This document shows positions 11,331-23,300 of a stretch of 64,000 nucleotides of DNA, piece after piece. The stretch covers positions 25,755 to 89,754 of the forward strand of contig QEYB01001350.1 in NCBI GenBank assembly GCA_017562135.1, in the 5' to 3' direction. The first letter of the stretch is position 1. Each line of letters begins with the position of its first letter. The translations under genes were made by a program, and so were the position numbers. The DNA comes from Dipylidium caninum. Lineage: Eukaryota > Platyhelminthes > Cestoda > Cyclophyllidea > Dipylidiidae. The notes under the pieces were generated by a model. It did no database searches and was not told the origin of the DNA. It worked only from the letters and a program-made list of their open reading frames with translations.

Positions 11331-12060
11331 TGGACGGTTGTCGATTGGTCGGTGGGCGCTGCCATGAGCGTCTGGGGCTGCGAGGTTTCGTACTCTCCGG
11401 GCGACAGTGTTTTCGCTTGTTGATTGGAGTAACTGTCTATTATTTTGATACTTAAATATTCATTAAGCATGCATTTTGATAATAAATCCTCACCACCTCT
11501 GTAGGTGGCATGTTATAATGAGTGAGAACAGCAGGAAAAGGTTGATTGAAAGAACAGAACAGTAGTTCAGTTGAGTGGACCTGAATCTTTTTCCGAGTCA
11601 ATTCATTCTAGACAATCGAGAACCCATGTTAATTAAGTCAGTTTGTGCTGGATAAAGTACTGCCCCAGGCCTTGTTGCCCATTCTTCGGAAGAAATTGTT
11701 TTTGCTCCAAAGAAAAGGAAGCAAAATTGCTACAAGCTACTGTATGGTAATATTTTGATGGGCAATGATGATTTGTATGACGAAATGCAAAAAATGTACG
11801 AGGAAGCAATTATCGCATTTGGTGATGGAATACGTCCTGTTGCAGGAAGGGGTGTTCGCTTGGTTTGGACAGTCTTTACTCGAAAGACGACTTTCACACT
11901 CTCTACTGGGTGCTTCATGTCGTCCTGAACCGAAGCAGCCGTCAACTAAAGCCCCTACTTCTAAGCGGCTTATTTGACGCAAAGAGTTTATGCACAATGA
12001 ACGTAGATATGCTTTACTTTTTCCCCCTTTAAACTCATTTTCGACTTTGGCCGGACTTTA
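11330..12060. repeat. C repeat, copy 2
   Basis: The closest relative of the copy at 36900-37595. It contains the plus-strand segment CRPEPKQPSTKAP (the other copy has CHTEPKQPPTKAP) and ends with CTTATTTGACGCAAAGAG. It directly follows D copy 1, as C copy 3 follows D copy 2. Confidence 0.55.
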
Positions 12061-12715
12061 TTATATGTGGGAAGTTTTGGTCCGTGCGTTCCTCTGATAG
12101 ACTTTATTCAAATGATAATGAGGAAGGGTATTAGCCAACAAGTGGATGAGTGAGCACATGCCGTTCAATCTTTCATTTAATTCGGCAAAATTCGACTGAC
12201 TGACTGACTCCGTTCACTTCTCTCCCAATCTCCTCGGCCATTCCTCTCTCATTTTCCAGTTGTGCCAACATCTTCACCACTCCGTCTTCCTCATTTACAT
12301 CGGGATAGTGGGGGAGACGTCGAAGGTGACATTGAATAGAGCATGACGCTGTTGGCGACCCAAATTGCCAACAGTAGCTGTAGAAAAGGCTTTTTCTAAA
12401 TTTTGGGTGGGGCTATTGTTTGTTGATTGGGGGGGTTGTGTTTATTTTTATCGAAAGGGCCACTGTCCTTTCTTCAAAATGGGGCGTCTTCTCTTCCTTC
12501 CCGCCTCCTTCAAGAAGTACTGTTCACTTCTCCCACTTCTGGCAGTGGCGCTAGATAAGTCTTCCCCTCCTCCTATGAGTGGGCCGGTGCTGCGCTGACT
12601 GGGATTGCGTCGACCAGAAGGGACTTGGCTGGTCTCACAGTCCGCGCATTCGCCTTTCACTCATCACGGAGGCAAGTGTGTCTGCGTGTGCACACAAATA
12701 AAAAAGGAGGTAAGT
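12061..12715. other. No recognisable gene
   Basis: Short frames only (12365-12598 plus, 12448-12660 minus, mutually overlapping), without motif or paralogue. Confidence 0.2.
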
Positions 12716-12719
12716 TGAA

Positions 12720-12975
12720 CGGTCCAAAAAGGCCTCAGAGGAATGGGGGAGGATGGCGAGGTTAGCGCCTGTTGGCAGCCTGCTTGAAGAGTTAGCGGGG
12801 AGAGAAGCCTAATCACTTTTCTCGTCGTCACGAAGACATGGTTTGCGTTCCACGTTGTAGCCTCGGGCTCGATGGCACGGATGATATGCTCCTGCCAAGC
12901 CTCTCAACGCCACATTCAGCGGATGCTGACGGCGCTGAAGGTGAACCCATCGGCCTGGATGACTGACTCATCACT
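12720..12975 (-). pseudogene. Inverted relic of the duplicated gene's exon-intron-exon
   Basis: Read on the minus strand, this stretch aligns with 33460-33640 (and 21290-21490). Shared pieces are GAGGCTACA, GCAAACC, TGTCTTCGTGACGA, GAAAAGTG, CTAACTCTT, CAG, then GCCAACAGGCGCTAACCTCG and CATTCCTCT. It covers the end of one exon, the intron with its acceptor AG, and the start of the next exon. The copy is much more diverged than the two tandem copies, so it is an older event, and is probably non-functional. Confidence 0.5.
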
Positions 12976-14580
12976 GCAATAGTAACCAAGAGTTCGAATT
13001 AATAGATCGGTTTGTTGGCTATGTTAACAAGAAAACCCTTCCACTCTTCTGGTTGTTCTTCCTCTTCGGCGGGTACCTGTGGTTTAGTGTTAGTAGTAGT
13101 AGCATCACCAGTTCGTGAATCGTCTGAAGCGCACATTAATCTGACTTCATTGTGTTCTTTCAATGTCAATCTGGTAGTTCCCTACATGGGGTTTTCCTCG
13201 CGTGTCGCTTTTTGACTGCTCTCATGTTGGCGGATCATTATTGGTCTCTCCATTTCCATCTGCGATAACTTCGTCATCAGTGCTTCCACACTGCCTCCGC
13301 GTTGATCAATTAGTGTTGCATGGATCAATGGCATCTTCTTCTCTTTAGGCCTACAAAGAGGAACAAAAACAACAAGAACATCTACGTTTCAGTAGTCTTC
13401 TATTTTATGACAGCGGGAACTATTCGCATCAGAGCCACATACCGTCAGGCATGAAATCTCCAAGTGCCTCATGTATAATCATACCATCAGTGGTACAATG
13501 GTTTCGGCTTAAGCCCAAGGAGCCTACGTGCACGATGCAAGCACTGAAAAGTGTAAAAATGGTGAATGTAACTTGCATGAACCCTCAGCATGCAACTCAA
13601 TCACTGACAAAGCACGAAGTGTGCGAAAATAATCCAAAAAGACTGGCCGCGCTTACTATTTATTTCATTCAATAATAAAAGTGCGCAACATCTAACCTAA
13701 AATAATAAATGCATAACATGTTGACTTATTTGATTTGCTTCACATAAGGACTAAATATCGACATAGAGGACACTCCTGACAGATGGTAACTTCACGATAA
13801 AAACCACAAACAAATATGCAAGCGAAATAATGCAGCTTTCAGTATAAAACACAGTGGAAAGTTCGAATACCAAAAAATAGGTTCTAAAACGTTTCCACAG
13901 GGTAACAAGAGGTTCATCACTTGACGATAGTTGGAGTGGAGTGGGCTTAAGGGCAGATCAGCGAGCAATACGTAGCGGGCAAATATACCGATCTGCAGGA
14001 AGAGGCGCCAAAGACAGGTTGAAATGACATCGAATGCGGTGCGACGAGGTCAGCGTGTATGAGTCCTCTGGTCACCGGAATAACAGTTTGCTACACACAA
14101 TCCCATAAGATAAGATAGTCAATCCTGGAAGGGAGCACGAGAAACAAAAGTTACTTTTGCAAAATAACAGCAAAAGAATGGACAACTAGGCAATGGTAGT
14201 GGAATCATGTGCATTAGGACAAGGAGAGAAGATAAAGAAAAGCAATTTTATTCCAAATGCAAATCACTTCAATGAGAACTGGTTCGGCTGAAAACGGAGC
14301 AGGAACGAGTCAGGCGTTTGCACTTCGGGACAATGCCATTCTCAAACTTTGTTAATCGATGGTCTGCGCAAAATAGCCGCTATCCTCGCTTCATAGCGCT
14401 ACGGAATCTCAAAAGTCATAGAGCGAATGTGTATGCGAATGTTCAACATCACTAGGAATTACGACAGCGAGCAGAGGTCCCCTCGAGATGACGTGCTCGA
14501 GGACGACGAAGAGACACAGGCGTTGCAACATCGCGGGAGAAGCCTAGTCCAACGCTCACTCTTATCAGTGGTCTCCGTCT
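12976..14580. other. A/T-richer stretch without a recognisable gene
   Basis: Frames at 13012-13215 and 13451-13675 are open but have no motif. An AATAATAAAA motif at about 13670-13679 resembles a poly(A) signal. No paralogous block was found here. Confidence 0.25.
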
Positions 14581-14582
14581 CG

Positions 14583-15620
14583 TGTTAGTGCACTTGCAAG
14601 TGAAGTCTGTCGAACTGTAAGAGGCGATGGATTTGCACTAGACCATCTTTCCCCAATCCACACGGTCTACAGGCAACATCTTCAGAGGCTTGGACTGAGT
14701 CTTTCCTGGTAGATTGACAGAATGCACTGCGATGAGTTGATAAGCGACAGCCTTGAAGCCTCTTGATCTCAGTAGCTCTGTTTCCAGTGCCTATTTGCAC
14801 CCTCGAGGATCTGATGCATGGCCCCATACACAATCCGGCATGACGACATCTTCTGGGTGCACAGAATGAGGCTTCTATTTTCACAAGCTATTTCTGTCTA
14901 CGCGATAAGGACACCACTACCTCGAGTTCTGACTTACCAGCAGAGTTCTATTCAAAACCAGGGGGAGTTCGAGGTGGGTGAAGCGGAAGGCGAAAATTCA
15001 AACGGACCACGTGAAACTGCGTGGGTGGACTTAAGGGGAAGAGGCGACAGTAGTGGAGAAGCAAGGCGTTTGCGACAAGTGTGGCAGACGGCGCTGACTC
15101 GCGCATTACATTGAGAGAAAGCAGAACAGAGGACACCCTCATTTCACTCTGGCAATTTCTGATGTGTGAGATCAAAGCATGGTTCGCCCAAGCGCAGTTG
15201 AATACCATCAACTTCCCTCTTCGTCGAGCTCAAAGGATACCACTTACACGCGACATCCGGCATAATCGACGATTCAGTAGGTCAGTGTGGAAGAGTATGT
15301 AAGTACTAATTCGCCAACTCTCTTCATCCGCTTGATTTCTCAGTGACGCACTTTTTAAATACGTGTTTGGTGGTGGGGGAAGAGATCTATCAATGGAAGT
15401 AGAGGGCGTTTAGCCAAAAATAACTCTCATCGTAATAGCTTTCAGCTGCACCAACGAAAAGCTTCTGGTCGGTCAGGTGAAACCGTTGAAATTCCTCCGT
15501 TGTTCGTTCGTTCATTTGTTCGTTCAGTTACTCCTTGGAGCGGGGATGCTTCCACTGGGGAAATAATCCGATACTGGAGATACCGTCAGTGGCGAGCGGT
15601 GGTGGAGAATGCCGGTCAGC
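14583..15620 (-). pseudogene. Family A, copy 2, interrupted
   Basis: Matches family A copy 1 (72-640) in two pieces. About 15198-15620 encodes FHLTDQKL and KWYPLSSTKREVD, and 14583-14865 encodes EDVVMPDCV and ETELLRSR. The pieces overlap slightly in copy-1 coordinates and are separated by about 330 nt (14866-15197) that copy 1 lacks. Stops fall inside the conserved frame (for example after RGCK). This is a broken copy; the inserted segment has no recognised identity. Confidence 0.5.
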
Positions 15621-16430
15621 GAGGATTAGCAACTCGGGACTGCACCTTGGACCACAGTTGCATTGCAAGGCCACTCACCTCGTCGGTTTGCGTCCCTCCC
15701 AATCGATTTTTATAACCCTTTTAAGGACGGTTCAGTGCAACTCGTCCTTTCAATGGCAGAATGGCTGCAACTCATTGGCTCATCGCATCGTTCTGGCTGA
15801 CCACTGGAGAAGGAGTGAAAGAGTCGTTGCGAGTATTTCACCCTCGAGCGCACGCTGCTCAGGAGAAAAAAGGTGGTGAGCGGAGACGCCGCATAGTGAC
15901 ACATGAAGAGGATAAAACTCCTCCACGCCCCCGAAAACCCCGCACACAGCTCGAGATCCTTCTACCGAAGTACAATTCCTCCCTTCCCCCGTCCTCCTGA
16001 AAGTCTCCAAACCACAATCAATCCACTGTCTCACTACTCCATCATTTCACTTGGTAACCTGACTGTACATACCCTTCAGAAAAGCTCTCTTGACGCTAGC
16101 CATAACACATGAAATGACTTTACACCTCGTCAACTGACTTGTGCAGTGTTTAAAGTGATTAAAATAGGCAGAGATCAAAAAGGGCAGAGGAGATGAGAAA
16201 AGAGGGAGAAGGAGGGGAGAAGGGGCAGGAAGCTGTTGGTTCAGTCTGCACTGGAATACTTTAACACGGACGGCATCGGCGCTCCCCTCGCACAGATGGC
16301 GGTGTCGTTGACTGAGCCCCGAATCCGCCTCGAGCGCATCCTCTGCTGCACACAGCTAACGGAGAAGTGACAAGTTGAAATCAACACTAGTAAAGAATTG
16401 AACCGTTTGACCTAGGAATTATTGATTGGC
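15621..16430. other. No recognisable gene
   Basis: Short overlapping frames on both strands. A purine-rich stretch lies at about 16190-16240. No paralogous block was found. Confidence 0.2.
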
Positions 16431-17430
16431 ACTTTCAAAGGAGGGGTCCTACCGGCGATTTTGATAACCTGGGTTTATTATTCCCACCAAATGAAGGGCA
16501 AAAATGTTTGACATATCAGATGTGAAAATCACTGAGGTTTCACCTGACGTTGTCACCACCAGGAATCTACTGTACAAGCGGGAGAAAACTGTCAAACAAC
16601 GGATGGCTCACATATCCTAACAAAGGCCTCCTTGAGCATATTCCAGCTACCCAGCGTGACCATCTGGCCACGTACTAATTTCACGTTCGAAGGGTCTGTT
16701 CGGGCGGGCGAAAGGACGGAGTGTAAAGCAACCCACATCCTGGAAGTGAGGAGCTATTGAGGTAGCAGAATATGAAAAGAATCATAGAATAGCAGAATAT
16801 GACACGATGAAACGTGTGCCCACCTAGTCGGCATGCCTCAAGAAGGAAGGAAATAACATCACGAAGATATAAACTGGTGTTGCAAAAGAAGAACACACAA
16901 TCACTTGCAAAGCCAGTGCGCCAACGACAATGGCAGCCAGGAAAGTGTGGGAAGTGTCAGGGTGGTGGATTTGCGCGGGGATCACTTGCTTTACGAAAAA
17001 AACCTGACCGGATCACGTCATTAAGAAAGGCCCGTCACTACTGGGGATGCAGTCCACCCAAGCGTAGACGCATGGAAACACATGTTAGGCCAGTTCGACA
17101 AGAGAAATATACCTTCATTGAAGAAATGTTGTGGGAAACAGCAAAGCAACAGGGCGAGGTAATACTGCTTGGAATGAATAACTTGTTATCGGCCAAAACC
17201 AACACATATTCAATGCAAGGACAAACTACTCGTACCCACATGAAAGTCCGACATTAAGGTCATCAGAAGAGGAAGAGAAATAAGATTTGTTGGAATGGGT
17301 GAGGAGTCGCCCATGACAAAAAGGTTGACACCTGAAGAGGAAGACAAAAAACTTGATAAAATTCTTCCTTCTTTAGTCGAAAGACGAAAAAAAAACAAGA
17401 AAGTAACCGCTGGTTCGCAGTTGAACAATT
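16430..17430 (+). pseudogene. Family B, copy 2 (plus), inverted relative to copy 1
   Basis: Blocks in gene order are: DVKITEVSPDVVTTRN near 16519; CDHLAT-like DNA near 16660; GGFARGSLALRKKPDRIT near 16966; GCSPPKRRRMETHV near 17046; an acidic EEEE run near 17268; LTPEEEDKKLDKI near 17328. Stops and frame changes interrupt it between blocks, for example in the acidic run, where the frame needed for LLEW follows a TAA. The last block opens into a longer lysine-rich tail than in copy 1. Likely a decayed paralogue. Confidence 0.5.
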
Positions 17431-18235
17431 AAGCAATTGACTACTTTCCCATCAGTATGATCAACGTCCAATGCACTACATTTTGTATGCGTATATCATT
17501 CATCCTGATTTAATACAGACACTCAAAAGGAAAACCAGAGTTCATGTGAACGGACAAAAGTTGAATACTACCATTTCAAACTGCAAGAAAACGCATCAGC
17601 ATTTCGGAGATTACTTATTTAACTGAACTGAAGACTGTGTGCTAACTATCTGACACATTTGCATTTTTAAAATAATTCAATGCCCTCCGCGATATCTGTA
17701 CTAACCAACTAAGTAAACACTAACTAAGGCCAATTAGGTTTAATCTGAGGCGAGTTTACAGGCGAGAGGCAAATGTCCATTCGTATAAGTACATGCTCTT
17801 TCCGCCTACAAAATCGACAAATCGCCTGCAACAGCAACGAGGGGAATTCACCAAATAGCATTTATGACAAATATCAGGTAGCAATGATTAGCAATCAAAA
17901 ACTTACAAAATCAGACTTACTCCGACGGCCGGGAACTACAAAAGTATCTTCGGACGTTCACTGAAATGCGCACCAACGCAAAACAAGGCCACAGCCGGCC
18001 CACTAAAACAAAATAATATTTAGTGTTATTATTAATCACTTCAACTCCGTCTTCTGTAACCATATTTAAACTGATTTTTCTTAATTTTATAAAAATAGGT
18101 GCACGGTTAGTGTAAATTTATTGCCGATTATGTGTTTAATAAGCTGATACACTTCTAATTACTCAATGTTTATATACCCATTGTAACGCGCTTAATTTTA
18201 TCTCCCAAAAACTGCTAAACCTGATCACGTCTCTG
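17431..18235. other. A/T-rich, no recognisable gene
   Basis: An A/T-rich stretch between family B copy 2 and the tandem duplication. I see nothing in it that I can support. Confidence 0.3.
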
Positions 18236-18842
18236 AATCATCTTGACATGACATGACATCTCACATTGGACCCGCCTTCCTCCGGCTCTCCCTCCACTTT
18301 CCTCACCACTCATCGGTGGCGTGTGCGTGCCAGAATGGTGCGGTGAAGGCCTCGCTGAAGAACTGCCTCTGGTGCGCACAAGGTTTCACTGACCCGCCCA
18401 CCTCAGTGCTGTCATCGCACCTTCAATAAGGCGACCCACGTTGCCATTCCCCTCCCGTCTGCCTTGTGGCGGACTGCGGCGCGGCACCGAGCAACGCTTC
18501 CGCCTGAGAGGAGGAAGGGATCCCCTAACATGTCTAACTCTTCGCCATACTCACCTACGTCGCAAGCCTACATGAGCTGTAGACTCGTTCCATGTGCTCC
18601 ATTTGCGATTGAGTGACTACGCCTTCACTCTTTCCTTTGTTAAATTGCCTCGTTCCACGTCAATTTCCACAACTCTGATTCCCAACTTCCACCCACCACC
18701 TTGACCCCATCCCACCCAACACTGTTTGGATCAAATAAGCTGCGTCAAATCCTCTACGAGATAGGACTCAAGACAGGCTGGCAACACATCTTACACCAAT
18801 TGTCTGTGGTCAGGGACTATAGATGACGGCCTCTTCGACATG

Positions 18843-18887
18843 GACGAGACGAGACGAGACGAGACGAGACGAGACGAGACGAGACGA
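18843..18887. repeat. GACGA pentanucleotide array
   Basis: About nine perfect GACGA units follow the bases CATG. The equivalent in copy 2 (about 30988-31027) has about eight. The array can be read as DETRR repeats on the plus strand or SSRLV on the minus strand; neither is convincingly coding. Confidence 0.8.
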
Positions 18888-19672
18888 GAGGAGACAGACG
18901 AGACGGGTCCAGATAGGTCGGAGAACGAACAGTTGGCCAAGTTTGTCTTCTTCCCCCAACATCAAACCGTTGTCAACCTCGGCGCTGCAAGCCACCAATG
19001 TGAGGTCCTCCTTAATTATGTGTGATGACAAAGAACAAAATGTTCGACAAGGCGTTCCATGAGAAGACAGACACGCAGACGGAGGCGGAGACGGAGACGG
19101 AGACGGCGATATAGAGTTACGCCTATGAAGGGAATATTTCGTTGAGGCTTACAAACAACTAAATCTTCAAATCAACCTACAAGTCGCTCGCTCAACTACT
19201 GCGGGTGAATAGCGCACGACGAAAGGTGAAAAATCTGTGATAGATATGCTCACCAGGTACCAATCAAAGGCTGGCACAAAGTTTTAAACTGCAAAGGAAT
19301 TTGGATCACATCAAACAAACCAATTGAAGAGATATACCACTTCCAAGCTTATGATCCAACAGCCTTACGGAGGAGAATGACAAAAGTAGAACACATGCAC
19401 GAAAGTTTAGACAATAAACTAACTCCCAGACCATGTGACTCCCGAAACAGTAAATAAAACATATTTGTACTACTTACTATATTAGAGTACTATGGGGGCC
19501 GTAAAATAATAACACTTGACAAATATGGGAAAGTCAGCAATTGGAGTATTGCGAATCAACCGCACATGCACCCAGATTAAAATACAACTGATTGATATTG
19601 TTAATCGTTGGGAACCTGACTGCAAACGCTGCATCAGCACAAGAAATATCAGAATCCTTTCCTCCCGCTTGA

Positions 19673-19692
19673 CAGGCAGGCAGGCAGGCAGG
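19673..19692. repeat. CAGG tetranucleotide array (5 units)
   Basis: Five CAGG units, matched by five at 31843-31862 in copy 2. The motif is the complement of the long CCTG array at 52865-53052. Confidence 0.8.
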
Positions 19693-20089
19693 CCAACGGG
19701 AAGAGGCCTTGACTGACGTGGAGGTGAATTTTCATCTTTGTCTGCCCATGTGACAGGGAATGCGTGGCGAGGTGACGAGATGCACACACGGCGAGTGCGT
19801 GTCTGTGAGGCTTATTGGAGAGAAGGAGAAATGCTCTGCGTTGTATGTATTCTCCACTTGACCATAGTATTTGGACATGAGACAGATTGCCCTTGTCCGC
19901 ACCCACCAGGTGCGAAGAAGAGTGAGGAAGAAGCGGAAAATCAGTGGTTAGGGCAAACGCAGGCCTCGCCTTAGTCTCATTGTGGGAGGAAAGTGCTCGC
20001 CATGTGGAGTGGCAATTCATAGTCGACTCGTTACAAGATGATGGCGCAAAGGAGGAGTCTGAGGATAACCAGAAGCATTGATAGGCGAA

Positions 20090-20300
20090 AGAGAAGAAGA
20101 AGAAAAAGAGGAGAAGGAGAAGGAGGAGGGCACAAATAATTGCAGAGGGAGAGATTTGTGGGTCAAATAAGAGAAAAAGACACAAAGGGAAAAGGGAGGA
20201 AGGTAAGGGAATGGAAGGGAAGAGTGACGGAACGGGTGGGGAAGGGAGGGGAAGGGAAGGGAAAGGAAAGGGAAGGGAAGAATGAAGGAATGAGGGCAAC
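20090..20300 (+). repeat. Purine-rich tract
   Basis: An almost pure A/G run on the plus strand (GAAGAAGAAAAAG, GGAGAAGGAGG, GGGAAGGGAAGG). It recurs at about 32255-32450. The long open frames it creates on the minus strand are composition artefacts. Confidence 0.7.
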
Positions 20301-20399
20301 TAGAGGGCGAGGAAAGTGTCTATTCACTCTCACCTGTTTGATAATCGAAGGCGAATATCAAGGTTGACAGGCAGCCTCTGACTGAATCAAAAGAGATGT

Positions 20400-23300
20400 G
20401 CCCTTTGCAAAAGGTATTGCAGGAGAGAGAATGGGCTAATGTGAGTGGCTAGAGAAGTGGTTGGGCTCAGTTGATTTATGGAGTTATCACAGTTGTAGCC
20501 GAATGTGTGACGAGAAGCAAGAGCAATAGCAACCAAATTGGTGAAAGAAGGTGGGATTAGACTGCGTGAAGATATTGGCAGATGGCAGATGCAGATGCAG
20601 AATGCAGAAGCAGAAGCGAAGGCGAAGACCCAAAGGTGAGGGTGTTTCAACGAACGAGTCGGCAGTTGGGGTGAGTGGTCAGACTAGTGAGCTTGCCAAG
20701 TGGCGGCCTCATCGCATAGGTTGAGTTCAGCCAGAAGTGCCAAAAGACTGGCGTGCCCATTACCGCCCCACGAGAGTATGGCCAACGCCGCTGCCGAAAG
20801 CAGCCACACACACAATACTTCGGGGCACCTGACGCTTTAATTTAAACCCTCACAACTGTCTGAACGCGTCCACTCACGAAGTGCTGCCAACCAGGCCTGC
20901 TGAATCACTGACGCGGCCATTATCGATTGCAAGCGGCGGCATCGATTGCATTTGAATTTGGTTTGACGCCTTTCCTCGCACACAAAGTGACTTTGCGAAC
21001 TTGAGCCTTGCTTTTGCTGTGCTGTGCTTGCCTGCTTTTATTATTGCGAACAGAATGAAGGGCGGTGGAAGTCGCTTCGTCACATTGGTCATCAGGCGGA
21101 TGTGGCGACATTCTCGGGCACTTCGGAGTCGACTGCAGCCTCCCGAAGGTAGACTGCGCGAGTGGACGGCAGGGGGAGGGTGGCACTCTTCTCGGTAAGT
21201 TGCCTCGATTGCCGGTCCTTTGCTCGGCTTTATGTCATTCTCCCGTCCATTATCAATTGCAGTGAAAGAATCAGTCGCTCTGGCCAACGAGTTATATCCG
21301 ACGCCGTGGTCAACGTCCGTTGAATATGGCGTGCCATCGGGCCCTGAGGCTACACTGTCGGAGTGCAAACCCTGTCTTCGTGACGAGGGGAAAAGTGGTT
21401 AGTCTTTCTCTCCACTAACTCTTTTTGCAGTCTGCCAAACAGGTGCTAACCTCGCCATCCGCCACAATTCCTCTAGGCCGCTTGTTGCCATTCACCTTGC
21501 CTCCAAGGGCGCCATGCCCTATTCACTGCCACCTTTGACGCCTTACCCACTATCCTCGAAGTGAATGAGGAGGATGAAGAAGTGAGGAGAGGAGTTGAAG
21601 TGGAAGGAAAAGTGGAGGTTGGAAGTGGAGGGGAGTTGAGGTGGAGGTGGAGGAGGAGGAGGAGCAGAAGAGGAAGCGTCAGCACAATTGGAAATGAGAG
21701 CCGTGATGGCGCAGGAGATTGGGACGAAAGGTGAGCCCGAGTCCCAGAGTCAGAGTCAGAGTCAATGGCTTTGGCTAGGGCTTGGGCTTTTTGCAGGAGC
21801 GGAGACAGACAGTGACGAGTGGAGGGTGAAAGCGCAAGAGGCGGTGGAAGTAGTGGTGGAAACGGAGACAGAGACGGAGACGAGACGGGAGACAGACTTG
21901 GAGATGGAAGTGGAGGGAGGTTGGGAGAGAGAAGGTGGAAAAAGAAGCGGGAATAGAGGTGGAAGTGGAGGTGGAGACAGATGAAAAAGGGCTGGTGGAG
22001 GCGGAGACGGAGACGGAGTCGGATGCAGAGATGGAGGCGGAGGAGGACGCAGAGATGGAGGCGGAGCGGAGATGGAGACGGAGCAGAGAATGGAAGCGGA
22101 TGCGTCGACAGGGAACGCGGCGACGACTAGGGCGGAGGCGGAAGTGGAAGCAGAAATGGATGCGGAAGCGCAAATGGAAGCGATTGCGGATGCAGATGTG
22201 GATGCGGTTGCGGAGACGAGGGCGAGGGCGAATGCGAGGGCGAATGCGAGGGCGAATGCAAGGGCGAGGACCGCGACGGAGGAAATGGAGGAAGACGATT
22301 GTGAGCGAGGGCGAGAGGAAGAAGCTGAAGAAGCAATAAGCATGAGAGACGTATTTTCAGAGGCAGAATACAAAAGTGTAAGCATGAGATCGAGGGGGAG
22401 AGAAGCAGAAGCAGAAGGAGAGGAAGTGGAAGTGGAAGAAGAGAGAGAAGGAGAGGGTGAGAGGGAGAGAGACGTCGAATTGCAGTTGGAGAGAAGGGCG
22501 AAAAGAAGAGGAGTCTGAGTCTGGGGAGGATGACTCTGAGTCGGCTGAAGAAGCCCTCCAACGCATCCGTGAGTGGTCGCTTTACATCGTCTCCTGGTCA
22601 ACGTAGTCTTTTCGAGGAGTGTTGGCCCGATGGTTATCAGTGATCGTCGAGTGACGAGAATGTGTCTTCTCTGCCTAGTTGGCAATCGAATACGTTGCAG
22701 CGGGGAAGACGTTGGCGAAGCCGCTCGCAGGTGCCTCCGTGTGTGACTGGCCACGCATTAATACGGGAGGAGGAGTCTGGGGAAGATGTCTCCGAGTCGG
22801 CCGAAAGAAACGCTCGAAGGCACCCGTGAGTGTTCGCTCACTTTCATCTTGCGATCACCGTAGTCCTCCTGAGGCCTGAGGTTGCAATGGTTTAGGAGCT
22901 AATCTTTGACTCAAGAGACTGTTTCTGTCCACCACACAGTTGCCAACGGAACACGTGGCAGGGAGCGAGACGCCGTCGACAAAGCCAGCCACAGGCGGAT
23001 CTGCCAATGGTTGGTGGAACTTTCTACTCGAAGATGTGTCCGAAGATGACGACTCTGAGCCCCTGGAGAAAGCGCTCAAACGAATCCGTGAGTGTTCACT
23101 TACTTCGTCTTACGATGAAAATAGTCCTCCTGCGGCCGGTAGTAGTGTGGCGCAGTGGGTTGCACGAGTGATCTTCGACTGAAGAGAATGTGTCTCCTCT
23201 GCATAGGTGCCAACCGGAAGCTCTACAGTGAGGAGACTCCGCCCACGAAGCCATCAACACGGAAGTCTGTAAGCGGCCAGTGTACATTGTCTTCAAGTGT

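Noticed and set aside
7266..12060. Treating the C and D repeats as autonomous transposons
   Set aside because: No transposase, integrase or reverse-transcriptase motif, and no terminal repeats were visible; segmental duplication explains them as well.
18843..19025. DETRR-repeat protein starting at the GACGA array
   Set aside because: Frame depends on the number of pentamer units and differs between copies; no splice-consistent continuation.
21762..22754. 330-codon minus-strand frame rich in Ser/Ala/Leu/Pro
   Set aside because: Created by the purine bias of the plus strand; the plus strand has splice sites and acidic coding repeats, and the minus frame is not kept identically in copy 2.
23140..23190. 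tRNA-like TGGCGCAGTGGGTTG
   Set aside because: No acceptor stem, anticodon arm or T-loop could be formed; it lies in an intron of the exon-repeat gene.
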